Positions 7,580 through 16,436 of a stretch of 64,000 nt of DNA are shown here, in pieces. The notes beneath the pieces were generated by a model that was not told where the DNA came from, searched no databases, and worked only from the letters and a program-made list of their open reading frames with translations. The DNA comes from Chthonomonas sp. UBA1950 (GTDB taxonomy: Bacteria; Armatimonadota; Fimbriimonadia; Fimbriimonadales; Fimbriimonadaceae): positions 17,273 to 81,272 of the forward strand of contig DDEQ01000033.1 of the NCBI GenBank assembly GCA_002336105.1. Direction: 5' to 3'. Positions within the stretch are counted from its first letter, which is position 1; each line of letters starts with the position of its first letter. The position numbers were made by a program, and so were the translations under genes.

Positions 7580-10500
7580 ATCTAACCAGAACCGCAATCA
7601 CGCGGCCAGTCTTCATCTTGATGTTGATGCTGGCTTCCGTGTTGCTTGGCTTCATCGCCTACCGAGGGATGAGGCTTGAGCAAAACCCAGACGTGAGCTT
7701 TCCGGTTGTAACGGTGACAACGGTTTACACCGGTGCTGGCCCGGACGAAATCAACAACCTCGTCTCGAAGAAGATTGAAGACGCAGTTTCGGGCATCTCA
7801 AACCTTCGAGAAGTCACTAGCACTTCGCTCGAAGGAGCCTCGACGGTTGTTCTGAACTTTGAACTCGGAACGAACACCGATGTCGCCCTGAACGATACTC
7901 GAACCAAGGTTGATTCGGTCATCAATCAGCTTCCAGACGGCACTGAAAAGCCGACGATCCAGAAGTTTGATATCTCAGCTCAAGCTGTTCTGACACTCGC
8001 GTTTGCAAGCAAAACCCGAAACAGTCAGCAACTTCGTGACCTCATTGATAACAAACTTCGCGATAAATATGCGCAAATCAATGGTGTAGCTGACGCCAGC
8101 ATCCTCGGTGGCGACGTTCGAGAAATTCAGATCCAACTGAAGAAAGATAAGCTCATTGCTTACGGACTTGGCATCAGCGATGTCGACCGACAAATTCAAG
8201 CCACAAGTTTGAACATTCCAGGCGGACGAATCCTCGCTGGGAATCAAGAGTACACAGTTCGTGTCCTTGCCCAGTGGGAGAATGTTGATCAGATCAAGAA
8301 CTCTGTCATTACGATCAGCGACAACAACAACCAGGGAGCAAGGTCGAAGCAGGTTAAGCTAAAAGACATCGCGACCGTCGCCGATACTGTTCAGGAGAGA
8401 AGCACCTATTCGCGACTGGATGGAAAAGACTCGATCATTCTTTCGATTCAAAAGACTCGTGAAGGAAACGCTGTTAGCATCACCCACCAGGCTGACCAAG
8501 TGTCTGCCCAGTTGATGAAGCTGTATCCAGACCTACAAGTCACCAAAACATTTGAACAGGGCAAGATCATTGAGAACACGCTTGAAGACCTCAACTTCAC
8601 GCTTGTTTTTGCCGTCATCCTTGTTGCGGCGGTTGTCTATCTGTTCTTGCACAACTTCCGCGGGACGCTCATCGTTGCGATTGCGATTCCCGTTTGTGTC
8701 TTCGTAACGATCATTGCGATGGCCCTCGCTGGCTTCACGATTAACTCGATGACCATGCTCGCGCTCATCCTTGCGGTTGGCGTTTTGGTTGACGATGCGA
8801 TCGTTGTCTTGGAGAACATCTATCGTCACCTTAAGATGGGTGAAGATCCTCGCGAGGCGGCACTGAATGGTCGTGGCGAAATCGGTACGGCTGCTCTTGC
8901 GATCACAATGGCGGACGTTGTCGTCTTCCTCCCAATCGCCTTCATGGGTGGCATCGTCGGACAGTTCTTCAAACCTCTAGCCCTTGGCTACGTGTTTGCA
9001 GTTCTTACTTCGCTATTCGTTTCGTTTACGGTTACGCCAATGCTTGCCGCTAGGTGGTACCGAGCGGGCGAAGACATGGAGCACCCGACCGGAAGATTTG
9101 CTCAAGGGTTCGAAAGATTCTTTGGCAAACTAGAACACATCTATCGCCGTTCGCTTGAGTGGGCGCTCCATCACCGGTGGTTCGTCTTCTTGATGGGTAA
9201 CTCTGCACTCGTTGGAATTATCCTGTTCATCGCAGGAGCTGCGGCCGGATTAAGTGCCAAGAGCCCATTCGCTGGAATTCAGACAGGCATACCTCTTTTC
9301 TTCATTTCGGTGATACTCGGCGCCGTCGTGTTCCTCGTCAATTCGATGAGACACGCTCGGGTGATGCCCAAGTTCATTGCATATGGAGCATTGTTTGGGC
9401 TCCTCTTCCCGCTATCCGGCCTCATCGGGGGCTTCTATGGAGTCTGGAAAAACGAAGCACCGTTCAAAGGTGAGTTCATTCCCACCTCTGACAACTCCAC
9501 GGTTCAGATTCAAGTCAAGCTTCCATCCGACGCCGGTTTACCGATGACGGAAAGAGCAGTGAAGCGAATCGAAGATATCGTCAAGAAGAACGAAAACGTC
9601 AAGTATGTGGTTTCGAGCATCGGAACGCAGACTGGTGGCGGATTCTCGGGAGCTTCGAACACAGGTTCGAACTATGCAACGGTTGCAGCGACGCTCTACG
9701 ACCGTGGCGCTTTCCTTGACCACTTCAAGAAGAGCAGCGAAAAGGTTCGATGGGAACGGGATACGAAAGTCGCGGCTGACATATTGGAAGCAGTTGGCCG
9801 AGTTCCTGGAGCAGAGATCAAAGTATCTGCAAACAGCGGTCTGGGCTTAGGAAGCGCCATTCAAATGTCATTCCGTGGTGAAGACCCAGCCCTGCTCGCT
9901 CAGACGACTTCGAACATCGTTCGTAAGTTAGCGGCTGGAGGAGTTAAGGGCGTCATCAATGCGGACGTTAGCACGACCCCGGGTAAGCCCGAACTGCGAG
10001 CTATCCCAATCCGTGAAAGACTGGCAGACATCAACTCGTCGGCATCAACGATAGGCGCTGCCCTTCGCACGATGTATACCGGAGATGATACTGCTCGATT
10101 CCGAGTATCCGGTAACGAATACAAGGTTCGAGTCCAGTTAGCGCCAGAAGACAAGAATAATCCGAACCTCGTCAACGAGGTGCCGATCACCTTTGCAGGT
10201 GGTGATCCTGTCTTCCTCGGAAGCGTCGCCAAGTTGGTTCAGCAGCCTAGTGTTGACCGAATTGACCGACGTGACCGAGAGCAAGAAATCAGAATCACTG
10301 CGGACTTGTTGCCAGGATATGCAGCTGGAACCGTTCAGGCGGAAATCACAAACTGGCTCACAGCAGAAAAGCTTGTTCCTGATGGCGTCATTATGAAGCC
10401 ACTCGGTCAAGCTGACGCACAAGCCCGAGAAATGGGCGGCATTCTGAGTGCCTTCGCCATCGGTATCGTGCTCGTTTACATGCTGTTGGCGTCCCTGTAC

Positions 10501-11028
10501 GACAACCTGCTGTACCCGTTCATCATCCAGTTGTCGCAGCCTCAGGCTATGACAGGTGCGATTTTGGCTTTGGTTCTAACGGACAAATCGCTCAACTTGG
10601 TTGGCTTTATCGGTCTGGTGACGCTAGTCGGACTCGTCGGTAAAAATGCCATCTTGGTGGTTGACTACACGAATACGTTGCGTGATCGAGGTAGGAATCG
10701 GCATGATGCACTCGTCGAGGCAGGTCCAACCCGACTTCGACCGATTGCAATGACGACTCTAGCCCTTATCTTGGGTACCTTGCCAATCGCACTGGCTATC
10801 GGACGAGGCTCAGAGTTCCGTGAGACCATAGGTATCGTCATCATTGGTGGTATCGTTCTCTCGACGCTTCTGACCCTGCTCGTTATTCCGTGTTCTTACA
10901 CGATCTTTGACGACATATCCGTCGGACTTGGAAAAGTGTTTGGGCGTAAACGAAAGGTCATTGTCTCAAGCGCCCCTGCAGCAAGCTCAGAATCAGAAAC
11001 GCCAGCCGACAAGAGCTCAGTCGAGTAA
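7576..11028 (+). CDS. Efflux RND transporter permease (AcrB/MexB superfamily), enlarged
   Basis: The pump is 1150 residues long against about 1030-1050 for usual HAE1-type RND proteins. The N-terminus (NLTRTAITRPVFILMLMLAS) and TM4 proton-relay region (AVGVLVDDAIVVLENIYRH, with the Asp pair near residues 407-408) are standard. The TM10-12 half with GLVTLVGLVGKNAILVVDY is near 1015-1035. The extra length sits between the halves. Where a single TM7 is expected, three hydrophobic segments occur at about residues 533-557, 571-591 and 595-624, before the second porter domain begins at GEFIPTSDN. The GTG start at 7576 overlaps the adaptor stop and has GGGAG at 7 nt. It is the last gene of the operon. 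Confidence 0.95.
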   Translation: MNLTRTAITRPVFILMLMLASVLLGFIAYRGMRLEQNPDVSFPVVTVTTVYTGAGPDEINNLVSKKIEDAVSGISNLREVTSTSLEGASTVVLNFELGTNTDVALNDTRTKVDSVINQLPDGTEKPTIQKFDISAQAVLTLAFASKTRNSQQLRDLIDNKLRDKYAQINGVADASILGGDVREIQIQLKKDKLIAYGLGISDVDRQIQATSLNIPGGRILAGNQEYTVRVLAQWENVDQIKNSVITISDNNNQGARSKQVKLKDIATVADTVQERSTYSRLDGKDSIILSIQKTREGNAVSITHQADQVSAQLMKLYPDLQVTKTFEQGKIIENTLEDLNFTLVFAVILVAAVVYLFLHNFRGTLIVAIAIPVCVFVTIIAMALAGFTINSMTMLALILAVGVLVDDAIVVLENIYRHLKMGEDPREAALNGRGEIGTAALAITMADVVVFLPIAFMGGIVGQFFKPLALGYVFAVLTSLFVSFTVTPMLAARWYRAGEDMEHPTGRFAQGFERFFGKLEHIYRRSLEWALHHRWFVFLMGNSALVGIILFIAGAAAGLSAKSPFAGIQTGIPLFFISVILGAVVFLVNSMRHARVMPKFIAYGALFGLLFPLSGLIGGFYGVWKNEAPFKGEFIPTSDNSTVQIQVKLPSDAGLPMTERAVKRIEDIVKKNENVKYVVSSIGTQTGGGFSGASNTGSNYATVAATLYDRGAFLDHFKKSSEKVRWERDTKVAADILEAVGRVPGAEIKVSANSGLGLGSAIQMSFRGEDPALLAQTTSNIVRKLAAGGVKGVINADVSTTPGKPELRAIPIRERLADINSSASTIGAALRTMYTGDDTARFRVSGNEYKVRVQLAPEDKNNPNLVNEVPITFAGGDPVFLGSVAKLVQQPSVDRIDRRDREQEIRITADLLPGYAAGTVQAEITNWLTAEKLVPDGVIMKPLGQADAQAREMGGILSAFAIGIVLVYMLLASLYDNLLYPFIIQLSQPQAMTGAILALVLTDKSLNLVGFIGLVTLVGLVGKNAILVVDYTNTLRDRGRNRHDALVEAGPTRLRPIAMTTLALILGTLPIALAIGRGSEFRETIGIVIIGGIVLSTLLTLLVIPCSYTIFDDISVGLGKVFGRKRKVIVSSAPAASSESETPADKSSVE

Positions 11029-11048
11029 CTTGAAAGCAAAGACAAACG

Positions 11049-11086
11049 AAAAGTGGGGTTCCAACTGAAGTTGGGACCCCACTTTT
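11049..11086. terminator. Bidirectional intrinsic terminator after the efflux operon
   Basis: A long hairpin with arms AAAAGTGGGGTTCCAACT and AGTTGGGACCCCACTTTT (one G-T-type mismatch) and a short loop, followed by T-rich sequence on both strands. It separates the RND gene from the convergent membrane-protein gene at 11111-11968. Confidence 0.88.
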
Positions 11087-11110
11087 CATTTCGAGATATC
11101 AGGTTTTATT

Positions 11111-11968
11111 TCAACGACGGAAGTAGCCGCTGATCTTACTCTGCGGCTTTGAGGTGAACGCCGAGTTGAAGTCAAATCCTTCGAATGCGGTAGGAGTTTG
11201 ACCGGTTGTTCCGTAGACGTACAAAGCCGTCTGATAAATTCCCTGAAGGCTTGCGCTGATCGTAGCGAGAATCAAGATTGATACTGCGCAAAGAATCGCC
11301 GCACCAATGATGAGGCCAATTGAACCGGTGAGACATGCCCCGACAAATGGCACGATCGGAACGATCATCAGCATTCCAAAGACGAAGCCGATACCAGCAT
11401 TACCGATGAGGTTTTCGCCCCAAGTTCGCTTCAACATCGCTCCAGAGCCTTTGATCGCATCGACTGGTCCTTTGTTTTCAAACGCCATGATTGGCACGAC
11501 AAAGTAAGTAATGATGTTCCAAAGCCCACCGACGATACCGATGACGATTCGTCCAATGAGTCCTGATCGTTCTGATAGCATTCTGAAGATCATTCCTACC
11601 GTAGCGGCGATGAACGCCCAACCAAGGATCGGACCAAGTTTCTTCAGCGCATGATTGATTCCATCACCAAAGGTTGGTGTCTGTCCTTGCAGAGCTTGGT
11701 AAGTACACGACACCATTCCGGTGTTGAAAAACACAACGATGAAGTAGCTGATGAAATAGTAGAGGAACGTGACGCCATACCAGACAGGTGATAGATGATC
11801 AGGATCCGTACCTTTCAACAAGAAGAATGCCGGGACAAAGAATGAGATTGTCAAGAGGATCGTCACAACACCCGTTACGATCGGGAAGATCGCAAGCTGA
11901 GGGTTGCTACGGAGGATTTCCATACTCTTTTGGGCTAGCGCCCAACTACGTGACCAACGGTTGCCCAT
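11111..11968 (-). CDS. DUF6159-like integral membrane protein
   Basis: A 285-residue membrane protein with about six hydrophobic segments. They include FPIVTGVVTILLTISFFVPA near the N-terminus and a pair of C-terminal helices rich in Gly, Ile and Ala. The N-terminal GNRWSRSWALAQKSMEILRSNPQLAIFP pattern is typical of DUF6159 proteins, whose function is unknown. The frame continues to a TTG at 11986, but the ATG at 11968 has AGG six bases upstream and begins at the conserved position, so I chose it. No functional partner is visible. It is convergent with the efflux operon and divergent from mqnE. Confidence 0.8.
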   Translation of the reverse strand: MGNRWSRSWALAQKSMEILRSNPQLAIFPIVTGVVTILLTISFFVPAFFLLKGTDPDHLSPVWYGVTFLYYFISYFIVVFFNTGMVSCTYQALQGQTPTFGDGINHALKKLGPILGWAFIAATVGMIFRMLSERSGLIGRIVIGIVGGLWNIITYFVVPIMAFENKGPVDAIKGSGAMLKRTWGENLIGNAGIGFVFGMLMIVPIVPFVGACLTGSIGLIIGAAILCAVSILILATISASLQGIYQTALYVYGTTGQTPTAFEGFDFNSAFTSKPQSKISGYFRR

Positions 11969-12076
11969 ATCGGACCTATTGTACAACCTCTTTATCTGCC
12001 ATTGATGGGCGACTAGGTCTCGTAGTAAGTTTCAAGGTTTATTGAAACCTTCACAGGTATCCTCTAGAGTAGAAAC

Positions 12077-13240
12077 ATGCCCCTTTCCCCTGAGCGAATC
12101 GTCGGAACCGAGTTAATGCCGGTTTATGAAAAAATCGACCGAGGAGAGCGCCTTTCGCGTGAAGACGGCCTCCTTCTTGCCACACATCCTAACCTCAGTG
12201 GCATCGGTTACATGGCAAACATCGTTCGAGAAAGACGACACGGAGCCAAAACCTACTTCGTTCGAAACCAGCACATAAACTACACAAATATCTGCAACAA
12301 ATTTTGTAAGTTCTGCTCGTTTTATGCTAAGAAAGGGGGACCAGCTCCGTACCAGATGACTCTGGACGAAGTGAAACACCGGTTGGAGTGGCATCGCGAT
12401 GTACCGCTCACGGAAATTCATATGGTTGGCGGCATCAATCCGCGATTACCGTACGAGTATTACTTGGACCTTGTGCGAATTGTGAAAGAGGCTCGTCCTG
12501 GAGTTCACGTCAAGGCTTTCACCGCAGTAGAAATCGTTGAAATTGCTCGGCAAGGCAAAGTGACGGTCGACCAGGCTCTGGCCGACCTAATAGAAGCTGG
12601 ACTTGACTCTCTCCCCGGCGGCGGAATCGAAATCCTCTCCGAGCGAGTACACAAAGAGCTTTTTGGTAAAAAACTAAACGGCGAAGAGTGGAAGGATGTT
12701 GCTCGGTCAGCCGCAAAGCTCGGTCTCAGACAGTACGCCACGATGCTTTACGGCCATGTTGAGACGGTTGAGGAAAGAGTAGATCACCTTATTCAAATTC
12801 GGGAGCTACAAGACGAAACCGGAAACTTTCTCACAATGACTCCTCTTAGCTTCCACCCAGAGGCTACGGAGCTAGAGCACATCGAAGCCCCCACTGGAGA
12901 AGATGATCTGCGAGCAATCGCGCTTTCGCGACTGCTCTTGGATAACTTCGAACATATCAAGAGCTTCTGGATTATGAATTCGGTCCCAGTGACTCAGATG
13001 GCGCTTTGGTATGGAGCCGATGATGCAGATGGGCTTGTTCATGAGTATGAGATCACCTATAAAGAAGGAGATTTTGGCAACAAGACCCAGGTTCTCACTT
13101 ATGACAACATGGTCGCGATGATTCAAGAAGCGGGACGAATTCCGGTTGAAAGAGACTGCTTCTATAACGAGATCACAACTGAACAGCTCCATGCGACCGT
13201 ACAACCCAAATTAACGCCGATTCCAATGGCCAGAGCCTAA
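12077..13240 (+). CDS. mqnE: Aminofutalosine synthase MqnE (radical SAM)
   Basis: A radical SAM enzyme of the futalosine route to menaquinone. MqnE joins adenosine from SAM to 3-[(1-carboxyvinyl)oxy]benzoate to give 6-amino-6-deoxyfutalosine. The [4Fe-4S]-binding C-x3-C-x2-C motif is present as ICNKFCKFC at about residues 74-82. The following segments (MVGGINPRLPYEYYLDL and VHVKAFTAVEI) are diagnostic of MqnE rather than MqnC or CofH. The length (387) is normal. The ATG follows a short repeat-rich leader in which GTTTCAAGG...TTGAAAC forms a small inverted repeat. The other mqn genes are not in the window, so the pathway is scattered in this genome. It implies that menaquinone is the respiratory quinone. 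Confidence 0.95.
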   Translation: MPLSPERIVGTELMPVYEKIDRGERLSREDGLLLATHPNLSGIGYMANIVRERRHGAKTYFVRNQHINYTNICNKFCKFCSFYAKKGGPAPYQMTLDEVKHRLEWHRDVPLTEIHMVGGINPRLPYEYYLDLVRIVKEARPGVHVKAFTAVEIVEIARQGKVTVDQALADLIEAGLDSLPGGGIEILSERVHKELFGKKLNGEEWKDVARSAAKLGLRQYATMLYGHVETVEERVDHLIQIRELQDETGNFLTMTPLSFHPEATELEHIEAPTGEDDLRAIALSRLLLDNFEHIKSFWIMNSVPVTQMALWYGADDADGLVHEYEITYKEGDFGNKTQVLTYDNMVAMIQEAGRIPVERDCFYNEITTEQLHATVQPKLTPIPMARA

Positions 13241-13275
13241 ATAGCTAGGCCCAACGGCAAGATTACAAATCTCTT

Positions 13276-13316
13276 GAATCGCGTACAGCATAATGTCGTT
13301 ATGCTGTACGCGATTC
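13276..13316 (+). repeat. Perfect 17-bp inverted repeat covering a start codon
   Basis: The arm GAATCGCGTACAGCATA (13276-13292) is followed by a 7-nt spacer and by its exact reverse complement (13300-13316). The ATG at 13301, the best start of the broken gene downstream, lies inside the right arm, so in RNA the start codon would be buried in a very stable hairpin. There is no T-run after it, so it is not a standard terminator for mqnE, although it sits 35 bp behind the mqnE stop. Confidence 0.85.
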
Positions 13317-14080
13317 CATTCGTTGTGTTACTCGGGCATGGAGGAGAGCAGGTGAGTTTGCGATTTAACGCCCCTGTAGGTTCTTCTTACCGATACAAGA
13401 TGATCAACAAGACCCAGCAAATGATGGGAACAGCTGATATGTCAATGACTCAGGAAGTCGTGATGGACTACAAGGTCATGTCGGTTAAGCAGAACTTGTC
13501 TTCAGTGCGTACAACCGTTGAAAAGGTGCAAGTCATCGTCCCCAATAACAGCCCAATGGCATCTAGCAAGGCTGGCGTTGAAAAGATGCTTAACGGCTTG
13601 ACGATTGATTCAGTTATCGACCGACAGATGAAGATTGTTTCGTCGAAAGTAGTTAAAGGAAATGCGATGGCTAGTGCGATGCAGCAGAATATGCAAGCCG
13701 GCTTACAAGGTGTTGCTTATTCAGCATCACCGGTATCTGTCGGTTCTACATGGTCCTCAAATATCGACATGTCCAAGATGGGTGGCATGATGCCTCCATG
13801 AGCCAAATCGACAGGTTCCGTAACTGCTAAGTTCACTGTTAAGTCAATCACTGGTAGCGGCGCAGGCAAAAAGGTCAACCTGGGAATTGTAACATCCGGG
13901 ACGTTAAACATGGCCATGGGAACAACCAAGGTGAACATGGTTATCTCTGGAACGGGTTCTTCATCAATCGATCTAGCGACAGGAATTGCTTCATCAACAG
14001 AACAAAAGGTTGATATCGCCATAAAGATGCCTCAAATGACCATGAAGTCACGGGCAATATACTCGTTAAAAAGACTCTAA
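13301..14080 (+). pseudogene. Secreted protein gene interrupted by an in-frame TGA
   Basis: Reading from the ATG at 13301 gives a signal-peptide-like start (MLYAIPFVVLLGHGG) and a beta-rich secreted protein that stops at a TGA at 13799-13801 after MGGMMPP. The same frame then continues without interruption for 92 more codons (AKSTGSVTAKFTVKSITGSG ... IYSLKRL) to a TAA at 14078-14080. The downstream part has the same composition and pattern as the upstream part and no start or ribosome site of its own. The two halves together (about 260 residues) resemble DUF6263-type exported proteins in outline. I therefore read it as one gene with a nonsense mutation, or a sequencing error. The frame is also open upstream to a TTG at 13274. 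Confidence 0.7.
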
Positions 14081-14104
14081 AGAGAATTCGATACGAGAAA
14101 AAAT

Positions 14105-14137
14105 AAAGGGTTCCCAACCACCGGTTGGGAACCCTTT
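14105..14137. terminator. Bidirectional intrinsic terminator
   Basis: A perfect 15-bp stem (AAAGGGTTCCCAACC with its complement) and a 3-nt loop. On the minus strand it runs into TTTATTTTTTC, so it mainly ends the lipoprotein transcript from 15.1 kb. On the plus strand a CTTTTG tail follows, which would end the interrupted gene at 13.3-14.1 kb. Confidence 0.9.
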
Positions 14138-14164
14138 TGAGACTAAGCTAATCAGCTTGGTTTC

Positions 14165-15118
14165 TTAGCCAAGGCCTACAAAACATCCGTCTGAATCAAC
14201 TGCAGAGAGAGAAGTTGGTCGAATGTAGATCGTTCCGTTCTGTGTGTTGTCCTCGATGATTGGAAGACCAGTTTCAGTATCCAACTCAGTGAGTGACCGA
14301 ACGCCATCGGTTAGAGTCAAGCCATAGTAAGCGTCTGTCAGATCGACTCTGCATGAATCGCTACCAGAGGTGAACCGGCGTGCGTCGAAGCCAAACTGTC
14401 GGTAGAAGTTTGCTGGCATCGAAGCATTATCGATTTGCATGAACTGAACGTAGTTGGGAACGCTCGCCTTGAACCACCCATTGTAGCTCGTGGTGACTTT
14501 TCCAACAACCTTAACTGGACTTGATGGATCTGAAGGATTTGTCAAGGCATAGAAGTTAATGACGACGCCGCTAACAGGCTTATCGGTTCCCTCAACCAGG
14601 ACCCGGCCGTTAAGCTTGACCTGTCGTGGAAGGACTCGATAGTAACTGGCGTAAGCAACTTCGTTGTAGGTTGCGGACACGGCTGGGGTGTCGCCTGCTG
14701 CGGTCTCTTGAGTTCCGGCAATAAACACACCTGTCTCGCTTGCCAACGTTCCGCTTGCAGTCGCATTCGTCGACCATAAGGTCGCAGGCAAAATGTTTCT
14801 CTTTCCGCCTACGTAATTAACTAATTGGAAGATAACTCTTTCTTGCGTCTGGATATTGTTCGTATCCTGAATGCCACCTTTGAGTGGATCGACGAGGTCG
14901 CCAATCGCTACCTTTGTCGGATCGATTAGATCATCGGCGGTGTATTTGCTCTGAGCTGCTTCTTTGATGTCCGAAGACGTCAAAAGAACAACAGCCTCGA
15001 TTCGAGGGGTCGCTGGATCGACAACGCCAACGCTACTCGAAGATCCGCCGGAACCGGCGCATCCGAGCAATAACACTGCCATTACAAAAATGGCTGCAAC
15101 AAAACGAACTTGCTTCAT
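14165..15118 (-). CDS. Lipoprotein with carboxypeptidase-regulatory-like domain
   Basis: The 317-residue protein starts with a clean lipoprotein signal (MKQVRFVAAIFVMAVLLLGC), with Cys20 as lipid anchor, followed by a Gly/Ser linker. An Ig-like region (about 40-150) contains TASGTLASETGVFIAGT, a bacterial Ig type-2-like phrase. Then a regulatory-like beta-sandwich repeat follows (VKLNGRVLVEGTDKPVSGVVINFYAL ..., starting near residue 165). No catalytic motif is visible. It is probably a surface or periplasm-facing binding or structural lipoprotein. The neighbouring gene at 15183-15995 has the same architecture, and the two probably form one unit made by duplication. Confidence 0.75.
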   Translation of the reverse strand: MKQVRFVAAIFVMAVLLLGCAGSGGSSSSVGVVDPATPRIEAVVLLTSSDIKEAAQSKYTADDLIDPTKVAIGDLVDPLKGGIQDTNNIQTQERVIFQLVNYVGGKRNILPATLWSTNATASGTLASETGVFIAGTQETAAGDTPAVSATYNEVAYASYYRVLPRQVKLNGRVLVEGTDKPVSGVVINFYALTNPSDPSSPVKVVGKVTTSYNGWFKASVPNYVQFMQIDNASMPANFYRQFGFDARRFTSGSDSCRVDLTDAYYGLTLTDGVRSLTELDTETGLPIIEDNTQNGTIYIRPTSLSAVDSDGCFVGLG

Positions 15119-15182
15119 CTCGGGTCCTATTATGCCAAGGCTAGACTTACTTGTACAGTCCTAACCGCTGCTAAAGCGGAGT

Positions 15183-15995
15183 TTATCCAAAACCACACCC
15201 TGTTGGAGGTGGTGGAGGGGTAGATGACGAATTTAAATTGGGATACACAACTATATCCTCTGATAAAAGGCTCCAATTTCCAGTACCGACCGTTGGCATC
15301 GGAATCGAGCAACCTTCGATGGAAGTCGTGTAATCAAAGGAGCCGTATCCGAATTGGTTGTAGTAGCCTGGGTAGCCGAAGTTGGTTGTGTAGTAATCAA
15401 TCAACCAGGAGAAATCGGCGATCCAGCGGGTGGCATTGGAAGGTACCGCTGTCGCAAAAACTCCCCTTGAGTCCGTTGTGGTCTCGCCGACTTTCGTTCC
15501 GCTGTTGTTATAAAAATAGACCGCAGCGTGCGAAACGGCAACACCGCTCGTATTCCGAACAAAGCCATAAGCACGTTTGCTCGTTGGCACGACCTTGAAT
15601 GCGACGGTATAGCTCGTGCCTTTGTAAGTCGCTGTAGCGGAATAAGTCGTATCCGAGGCATCAACTGCTGTTAAAACGCCGCCTGAGTTGATCGTCGCAA
15701 CCGTACTCGGGGCGTCAATTGTCCAACCAGAGCCACCGAGAGTAAACGTGCCGCCAGAAGTCGTTGTTCCAACAACCGATAACTGAACCGAGTCTCCGGG
15801 CATGAGGACTGTTAACGGGAAGGCAATCGTCGAACTAAATGATGAAGACTGGCCCTGAACGCGCACATCGGTGACATCAGGTGTCCCACCGCCGCCGCCT
15901 CCACCGCCGCCACAACCAGCAACGGCAATCACCGCAACACAAACAAGATATTTTGCGATGCGTAGGTGGTTAGGTAAGTCAAAGAAACTAGCCAT
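15183..15995 (-). CDS. Lipoprotein with poly-glycine linker, paralogue of the next gene
   Basis: A 270-residue protein with a lipoprotein signal ending in VAGC, followed at once by a run of nine glycines encoded by a CCGCC-type low-complexity stretch (15891-15912 on the plus strand). An Ig-like middle (SGWTIDAPSTVATINSGG) and a carboxypeptidase-regulatory-like domain (RAYGFVRNTSGVAVSHAAVYF) follow, with a proline-rich C-terminus (TPPPPPTGCGFG). The plan mirrors the 317-residue lipoprotein downstream. No enzyme motif is seen. The poly-Gly tract may vary in length between strains. The start is the first ATG of the open frame, and the hydrophobic core begins near residue 14. Confidence 0.75.
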   Translation of the reverse strand: MASFFDLPNHLRIAKYLVCVAVIAVAGCGGGGGGGGGTPDVTDVRVQGQSSSFSSTIAFPLTVLMPGDSVQLSVVGTTTSGGTFTLGGSGWTIDAPSTVATINSGGVLTAVDASDTTYSATATYKGTSYTVAFKVVPTSKRAYGFVRNTSGVAVSHAAVYFYNNSGTKVGETTTDSRGVFATAVPSNATRWIADFSWLIDYYTTNFGYPGYYNQFGYGSFDYTTSIEGCSIPMPTVGTGNWSLLSEDIVVYPNLNSSSTPPPPPTGCGFG

Positions 15996-16019
15996 TCTGC
16001 GAGATTTCGTATGAATGAC

Positions 16020-16436
16020 TCATTGTGAGCTAGATTTGGTTCGATTTACTTCGGTTGAAGCAAATCCATGTGGCAATAAGTCGACAATTCTGTAAGTTGT
16101 TGTCGAGTTATCGTCAGCTACCATCACAACCTCGACTTGCGAATCGGGTGCAACAAACTCCAGAAGTAGCTGCCGACAGATTCCGCAAGGACTCGCGCCG
16201 TCCTCGGTCGAGAGAATAATCCGCCTCATTTTTCGGCATCCGTCCGCAATCATCGTCCCGAGGGCGACTCTCTCTGCACAAAGGGTTGCCCCAAAAGAAA
16301 CAGACTCGATATTGCAGCCAACAAATACCTTTCCATTAACAGCTTCAATCGCACAACCTACCGTGTAGCCGCTAAAAGGCGCATAAGCGTTTTTGCGCGC
16401 AGCCCTAGCCAACTCGATGAGTTTTGTGTCGTTCAT
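16020..16436 (-). CDS. cdd: Cytidine deaminase
   Basis: Homotetrameric-type zinc cytidine deaminase of 138 residues, which hydrolyses cytidine and deoxycytidine to uridine forms in pyrimidine salvage. The motif NAYAPFSGYTVGCA, the catalytic TLCAERVAL (Zn Cys and catalytic Glu) and the second zinc site PCGICRQLLLEF are all present. The frame stays open upstream, but the ATG at 16436 overlaps the mutS2 stop (ATGA) and starts at the family position, so I use it. It is translationally coupled to mutS2. Together with deoB at 48 kb it indicates nucleoside catabolism. Confidence 0.95.
   Translation of the reverse strand: MNDTKLIELARAARKNAYAPFSGYTVGCAIEAVNGKVFVGCNIESVSFGATLCAERVALGTMIADGCRKMRRIILSTEDGASPCGICRQLLLEFVAPDSQVEVVMVADDNSTTTYRIVDLLPHGFASTEVNRTKSSSQ

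Noticed and set aside
13799..13801. Selenocysteine or stop-codon readthrough at the in-frame TGA.
   Set aside because: No clear SECIS-like hairpin directly follows the TGA, there is no Cys/Sec redox context in the protein, and no sel genes are in the window. Mutation or sequencing error is simpler.
15224..15598. A 124-codon plus-strand frame over the poly-Gly lipoprotein.
   Set aside because: Antisense shadow: Arg/Ser-rich text without any start signal.
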